A stretch of DNA of 64,000 nucleotides from Sipunculus nudus (lineage: Eukaryota; Annelida; Sipuncula; Golfingiida; Sipunculidae), in assembly GCA_026874595.1 (NCBI GenBank), contig CM049307.1, positions 98,146,330-98,210,329 on the forward strand, in the 5' to 3' direction. Within the stretch, counting starts at the first letter, position 1. The number at the start of each line of letters is the position of its first letter. The notes below the pieces were generated by a model. That model did no database searches. It was not told the origin of the DNA and saw only the letters and a program-made list of their open reading frames with translations. The position numbers and the translations under genes were made by a program. Positions 57,902 through 64,000 of this stretch are shown here, one piece after another.

Positions 57902-60900
57902 GTATCGATATGGGGTTTAACCTCCGCATGTCATGTATCCCTTTGTGGTTTAACCTCTGCATGTCATGTATCGATATGAGGTTTAACCTCAACATGTCGT
58001 GTATCGATTGAGGGTTTAACCTGCACACGTAATGTATCGATATGGGGTTTAACCTGCGCATGTTATGTATCCTTATATGGTTTAACCTGCGCTTTTCATG
58101 TATCGATATGGGGTTTAACCTATGCATGTCATGTATCGATTTGGGGTTTCAACTTAGCATGTCATGTATCCCTATGAGGTTTAACCTGCGAATGGCATGT
58201 ATCGATATGGGGTTTAACCTACGCATGTCATGTATCGATATGGGGTTTCACCTGCGCATTTCATGTATCGATACGGGGTTTAACCTTAGCATGTCATGTA
58301 TCGATTTTGGGTTTAACCTTGGCATGTCATGTATCCCTATGAGGTTTAACCTCCGCATGGCATGTATCGATATGGGGTTAAACCTCTGCATGCAAAGTAT
58401 CAATATTGGGTTTAACCTGCGCAAGTCATGTATCGATACGGGGTTTAGCCTGCGCATCTCATTTATCAATACGGGGTTTAACCTGTGCATGTTATGTATC
58501 CTAAGATGGTTTAACCTGCGCTTTTCATGTATCTATGTAGGGCTAAACCTCCGCATGTCATGTATCGATACGGGGCTTAACCTGCGCATGTGATGTATCC
58601 CTATGAGGTTTAACCTCAGCATGGCATGTATCGATATGGGGTTTAACATGCACATGTCATGTATCGATATGGGGGTTTAACCTGTGCATGGCATGTATCG
58701 ATTTGGGGTTTAACCTTAGCATGTCATGTATTCCTATGAGGTTTAACCTCCGCATGGCATGTATCGATATGGGGTTTTACCTTAGCATGTTATGTATCGA
58801 TATGGGGTTTAACCTTAGCATGTCATGGTTTCCTATGAGGTTTAACCTGCGCATGGCATGTATAGATATGGTGTTTAACCTGAGCATGTCATGTATTCTT
58901 TTGAGGTTTAACCTGCCCATGTCATGTATCCCTATGAGGTTTAACCTCCGCATGACATGTATGGATTTTGGGTTTAACCTTAGCATGTCATGTATCCCTA
59001 TGAGGTATAACCTCCGCATGTAATGTATTGATATGGGCTTTAACCTATTAATGTAATGTATCGATTTCGGGTTTAAACTGCGGATGGCCTGTATCCCAAT
59101 CAGGTATAACCTGCGCATGTCATGTATCCCTTTGAGGTATAACCTGCGCATGTGATGTATCGATATGGTTGAGCCTGGGCTTTTCATGTATCGATATGGG
59201 GCTAAACCTGCGCATGTCATATATCGATACGTGGTTTAGCCTGTGCATCTCATTTATCGATACGGGGTTTAACCTGTGCATGGCATGTATTGATATGGGG
59301 TTTAACCTTCGCATGTCATGTATCGATATGGGGTTTCGCCTGCGCATTTCATGTATCGATACGGGGTTTAACCTGCACATGGCAGGTATCGATACGGGGT
59401 TTAACCTTCGCATGTCATGTATCCCTATGAGGTTTAACTTCCACATGGCATGTATCGATTTGGGGTTTAACCTCCGCATGGAATGTATCGATATGGGGTT
59501 TAACCTCTGCATGCGAAGTATCGATATGTGGTTTAACCTGCGCATGTCATGTATCGATTTGGGGTTTAACCTTAGCATATCATGTATCCCTATGAGGTTT
59601 AACCTCCGCATGGCATGTATCGATATGGGGTTAAACCTCTGCATGCAAAGTATCGATATTGGGTTTAACCTGCACATGTCATGTATCAATATGGTTGATC
59701 CTGCGCTTTTCATGTATCGATATGGGGATAAAACTGCGCATGTCATGTATCGATACGTGGTTTAGCCTGCGCATCTCATTTATCAATACGGGGTTTAACC
59801 TGCGCATGGCATGTATCGATATGGGGTTTAACCTGCGCATGGCAGTTATCGATATGGGGTTTAACCTGCACATAGCAGTTATCGATATGGGGTTTAACAT
59901 GCGCATGTCATGTATTGATATGGTGTTTAACCTGAGCATGTCATGTATTCCTTTGAGGTTTAACCTGCGCATGTCATGTATCCCTATGAGGTTTAACCTC
60001 CGCATGACATGTATGGATTTTGGGTTTAACCTTAGCATGTCATGTATCCCTATGAGGTATAACCTCCGCATGTAATGTATTGATATGGGCTTTAACCTAT
60101 TAATGTAATGTATCAATTTTGGGTTTAAACTGCGGATGGCCTGTATCCCAATCAGGTATAACCTGCGCATGTCATGTATCCCTTTGAGGTATAACCTGCG
60201 CATGTAATGTATCGATATGGTTGAGCCTGGGCTTTTCATGTATCGATATGGGGCTAAACCTGCGCATATCATATATCGATACGTGGTTTAGCCTGTGCAT
60301 CTCATTTATCGATACGGGGTTTAACCTGTGCATGGCATGTATTGATATGGGGTTTAACCTTCGCATGTCATGTATCGATATGGGGTTTCGCCTGAGCATT
60401 TCATGTATCGATACGGGGTTTAACCTGCACATGGCAGGTATCGATACGGGGTTTAACCTTCACATGTCATGTATCCCTATGAGGTTTAACTTCCACATGG
60501 CATGTATCGATTTGGGGTTTAACCTCCGCATGGAATGTATCGATATGGGGTTTAACCTCTGCATGCGAAGTATCGATATGTGGTTTAACCTGCGCATGTC
60601 ATGTATCGATTTGGGGTTTAACCTTAGCATATCATGTATCCCTATGAGGTTTAACTTCCACATGGCATGTATCGATTTGGGGTTTAACCTCCGCATGGAA
60701 TGTATCGATATGGGGTTTAACCTCTGCATGCGAAGTATCAATATTGGGTTTAACCTGCACATGTCATGTATCAATATGGTTGATCCTGCGCTTTTCATGT
60801 ATCGATATGGGGATAAAACTGCGCATGTCATGTATCGATACGTGGTTTAGCCTGCGCATCTCATTTGTCAATACGGGGTTTAACCTGCGCATGGCATGTA

Positions 60901-63900
60901 TCGATATGGGGTTTAACCTGCGCATGGCAGTTATCGATATGGGGTTTAACCTGCACATAGCAGTTATCGATATGGGGTTTAACATGCGCATGTCATGTAT
61001 TGATACGGGGTTTAACCTGCGCATGTCATGAATTGATATGGGGTTTAACCTGCGAATGTCAAGAATCGATATGGGGGTTTAATCTGCGAATGTCATGTAT
61101 CGATATCTGATTTAACCTGTCCTTGTCATGTTTAGATACGGGATTTAACCTACGCATGTCATGTATCGATATGGGGTTTAACCTGCGCATGTCACGTATC
61201 GATACGGGGTTTAACCTGCGCATGTCATGTATCGATGTGGGGTTTAACCTACACATATCATGTAATGATGTGGGGTTTAACCTGCGCATATCATGTATCG
61301 ATACTGGGTTTAACCTGCGCATATCATGTATCAATCCGGGGTTATCCTGCGCATGTCTAGTATCGATACGGGGTTTAACCTGCCCTTGTCATGTATTGAT
61401 ACGGGGTTTAACCCTTGCATGTCATGTATCTATGAGGTTTAACCGGGGCATGTTATGTAACCTTATATGGTTTAACCTGCGCTTTTCATGTATCGATTTG
61501 GGGTTTAACCTATGAATGTCATGTATCGATCTTGGGTTTTACCTTAGCATGTCATGTATCCCTATAAGGTTTAACCTACAAATGGCATGTATCGATATGG
61601 GGTTTAACCTACGCATGTCATGTATCGATATGGTGTTTCACCTGCACATTTCATGTATCGATAGGGGGTTTAACCTTAGCATGTCATGTATCGGTTTTGG
61701 GTTTTACCTTAGCATGTCATGAATTCATATGAGGTTTAACCTCCACATGCCATGTATGGATATGGGGTTTAACCTTAGCATTTCATGTATCGATACGGGG
61801 TTTAACCTGCGCATGTCATGTATCCCTATGAGGTTTAACCTCCGCATGACATGTATCGATATGAGGTTAAACCTCCGCATGCTAAGTATCGATATGGGGT
61901 TTAACCTGTGCATGGCATGTATCGATTTGGGGTTTAACCTTAGCATGTCATGAATTCATATGAGGTTTAACCTCCACATGCCATGTATGGATATGGGGTT
62001 TAACCTTAGCATTTCATGTATCGATACGGGGTTTAACCTGTGCATGGCATGTATCCCTATGAGGTTTATCCTGCGCATGGCATGTATGGATTTCGGGGTT
62101 TACCTTAGCATGTCATGTATCCCTGTGAGGTATAACCTGCGCATGGCATGTATGGATTTAGGGTTTAACCTTAGCATGTCAAGTATCCCTATGAGGTATA
62201 ACCTCTGCATGTAATGTATTGATATGGGGTTTAACCTATGCATGTAATGTATCGATTTCGGGTTTAAACTGCGTATGTCGTGTATCGATATTGGGTTTAA
62301 CCTGCGCATGTCATGTATCAGTATGGTTGAACCTGCGCTTTTCATGTATCGATATGGGGATAAACCTGCGTACGTCATGTATCGATACGTGATTTAGCCT
62401 GTGCATCTCATGTATCAATACGGGGTTTAACCTGCGCATGGGATGTATCGATATGGGGTTTAACCTGCGCATGGCAGTTATCGATATGGGGTTTAATCTG
62501 CGCATGGCAGTTATCGATATGGGGTTTAACATGTGCATTTCATGTATTGATACGGGGTTTAACCTGCGCATGTCATATATTGATATGGGGTTTAACCTGC
62601 GAATGTCAAGAATCGATATGGGGGTTTAATATGGGAATGTCATGTATCGATATGGGATTTAATCTGCGAATGTCATGTATAGATACGGGGTTTAACCTAC
62701 ACCTGTCATGTATCGATATGGGGTTTAACCTGCGCATGTCACATATCGATACGGGGTTTAACCTGCGCAAGTCATGTATCGATGTGGGGTTTAACCTACA
62801 CATATCATGTATCGATGTGGGTTTTAACTTGCGCATATCATGTATCGATACTGGGTTTAACCTGTGCATATCATGTATCAATATGGGGTTATCGTGCTCA
62901 TGTCATGTATCGATATGGGTTTTAACCTGCCCTTGTCATGTATTGATACAGGGTTTAACCTTCGCATGTCATGTATCCCTATGAGGTTTAACCTGCGCAT
63001 GTCATGTGTCGATATGGTTGAGCCTGCGCTTTTCATGTATCGATACGGGGTTTAACCTGGGCATGTCATGTATCGATATGGGGTTTACCCTGCGCATGTC
63101 ATGCATCAATATGGGGTTTATCCTGTGCATGTCATGTATCGATATCTGATCAAACCTGCCCTTGTCATGTATTGATACGGTGTTTAACCTTGGCATGTCA
63201 TGTATCGATATGGGGTTTAACCTGCGCATGTCATGTATTGATATGGGATTTAACCTGCCCTTGACCTATATCGATACGGGGTTTAACCTGCGCATGTCAT
63301 GTATCGATATGGGGTTTAACGTGCGCATGTCATGTATCCATTTGGGGTTTAACCTGCGCATGTCATGTATCGATACGGGGTTTAACCTGCCCTTGTCATG
63401 TATCGATATGGAGTTTAACCTCCGCATGGCATGTATCTCTATGAGGTTTAACCGGGGCATGTTATGTAACCTTATATGGTTTAACCTGCGCTTTTCATGT
63501 ATCGATTTGGGGTTTAACCTATGCATGTCATGTATCGATCTGGGGTTTTACCTTAGCATGTCATGTATCCCTATAAGGTTTAACCTACAAATGGCATGTA
63601 TCGATATGGGGTTTAACCTACGCATGTCATGTATCGATATGGTGTTTCACCTGCACATTTCATGTATCGATAGGGGGTTTAACCTTAGCATGTCATGTAT
63701 CGGTTTTGGGTTTTACCTTAGCATGTCATGTATCCCTATGAGGTTTAACCTCCGCATGGCATGTATCGATACGGGGTTAAACCTCTGCATGCAAAGTATC
63801 AATATTGGGTTTAACCTGCGCAAGTCATGTATCGATACGGGGTTTAGCCTGCGCATCTCATTTATCAATACGGGGTTTACCTACGCATGTTGTGTATCCT

Positions 63901-64000
63901 TAGATGGTTTAACCTGCACTTTTCATGTATCGATATAGGGCTAAACCTTCGCATGTCATGTATCGATACGGAGTTTAACCTGCGCATGTCATGTATCCCT
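57902..64000 (+). repeat. 33-bp satellite, about 185 units, running off the window
   Basis: Units contain TATCGATATGGGGTTTAACC and TGCGCATGTCATG, with a ClaI-type ATCGAT palindrome. Variants swap ATCGATA for ATCCCTATGAG or ATCGATTTG. The length (33 bp) keeps frames open on both strands: plus-strand 11-residue repeats (MSCIDMGFNLR) and minus-strand repeats (MRRLNPISIHD) up to 258 codons. Higher-order structure is visible. Blocks recur at 1052 bp (58871 and 59923, 58951 and 60003, 59163 and 60215), with one extra unit in the second block from about 60650. Another block recurs at 2009 bp (61442 and 63451). Short units such as ATGGTTGAGCCTG-GCTTTTCATG mark block boundaries. Confidence 0.97.

Noticed and set aside
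57744-63938. Many long frames (MSCIDMGFNLR or MRRLNPISIHD repeats) as genes on both strands
   Set aside because: They are by-products of the 33-bp satellite. Both strands are open and frames break wherever a unit has an indel.
57902-64000. Telomeric repeat (GGGGTTTAA resembles TTAGGG)
   Set aside because: The unit is 33 bp with a single G4T3A2 stretch each. No TTAGGG tandem is present.

Overview
The window reads as nuclear DNA of an invertebrate animal, most likely a lophotrochozoan such as a mollusc. The reasons are a spliced peptide-receptor exon of the SIFamide/neuropeptide-FF receptor type, AT-rich non-coding sequence, long (TA)n tracts, and a mixture of Penelope-like, APE-type LINE, Gypsy-type LTR and TIR DNA elements. 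Nothing bacterial is present: no operons, no ribosome binding sites and no CRISPR. The taxon is an inference from these families. Boundaries were read by eye and no database search was run.

Only one host gene is well supported: the first coding exon of a class A GPCR on the minus strand (3500-3869), ending in a clean splice donor. The rest of that gene lies beyond the left edge or in unrecognised exons at 1-3499.

From 5 to 29 kb the DNA is intergenic and rich in mobile elements. These are a Penelope-like 3' end with a complete hammerhead ribozyme motif (9882-10246), an 8 x 31-bp minisatellite (10483-10730), a solo LTR (14861-15683), a LINE tail (17278-17505), a hAT-like element with 18-bp TIRs (20164-21734), a foldback element whose TIRs are themselves minisatellites (23436-25056) and a TA-flanked TIR element (26886-28747). 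The solo LTR and the hAT-like element sit inside two oppositely oriented copies of one older TCGTA-rich repeat, so the nesting order is readable.

From 29 to 47 kb the window is dominated by unrelated tandem arrays: CA-rich, 39 bp, 45 bp, 18 bp, 31 bp (split by a second solo LTR) and 65/66 bp. A 3.9-kb APE-type LINE (41385-45291) lies among them, flanked by a perfect 96-bp direct repeat.

From 47 to 56 kb I see little besides a 270-bp tandem duplication, G-rich runs and a (TA)n tract. From 56 to 57.9 kb there is the 5' end of a Gypsy-type element on the minus strand (LTR, tRNA-Pro-like primer site, broken gag). It abuts a 33-bp satellite that fills the rest of the window (57902-64000, about 185 units) and shows higher-order periods. 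Most long open frames in the window are by-products of tandem units whose length is a multiple of 3, and I do not treat them as genes.
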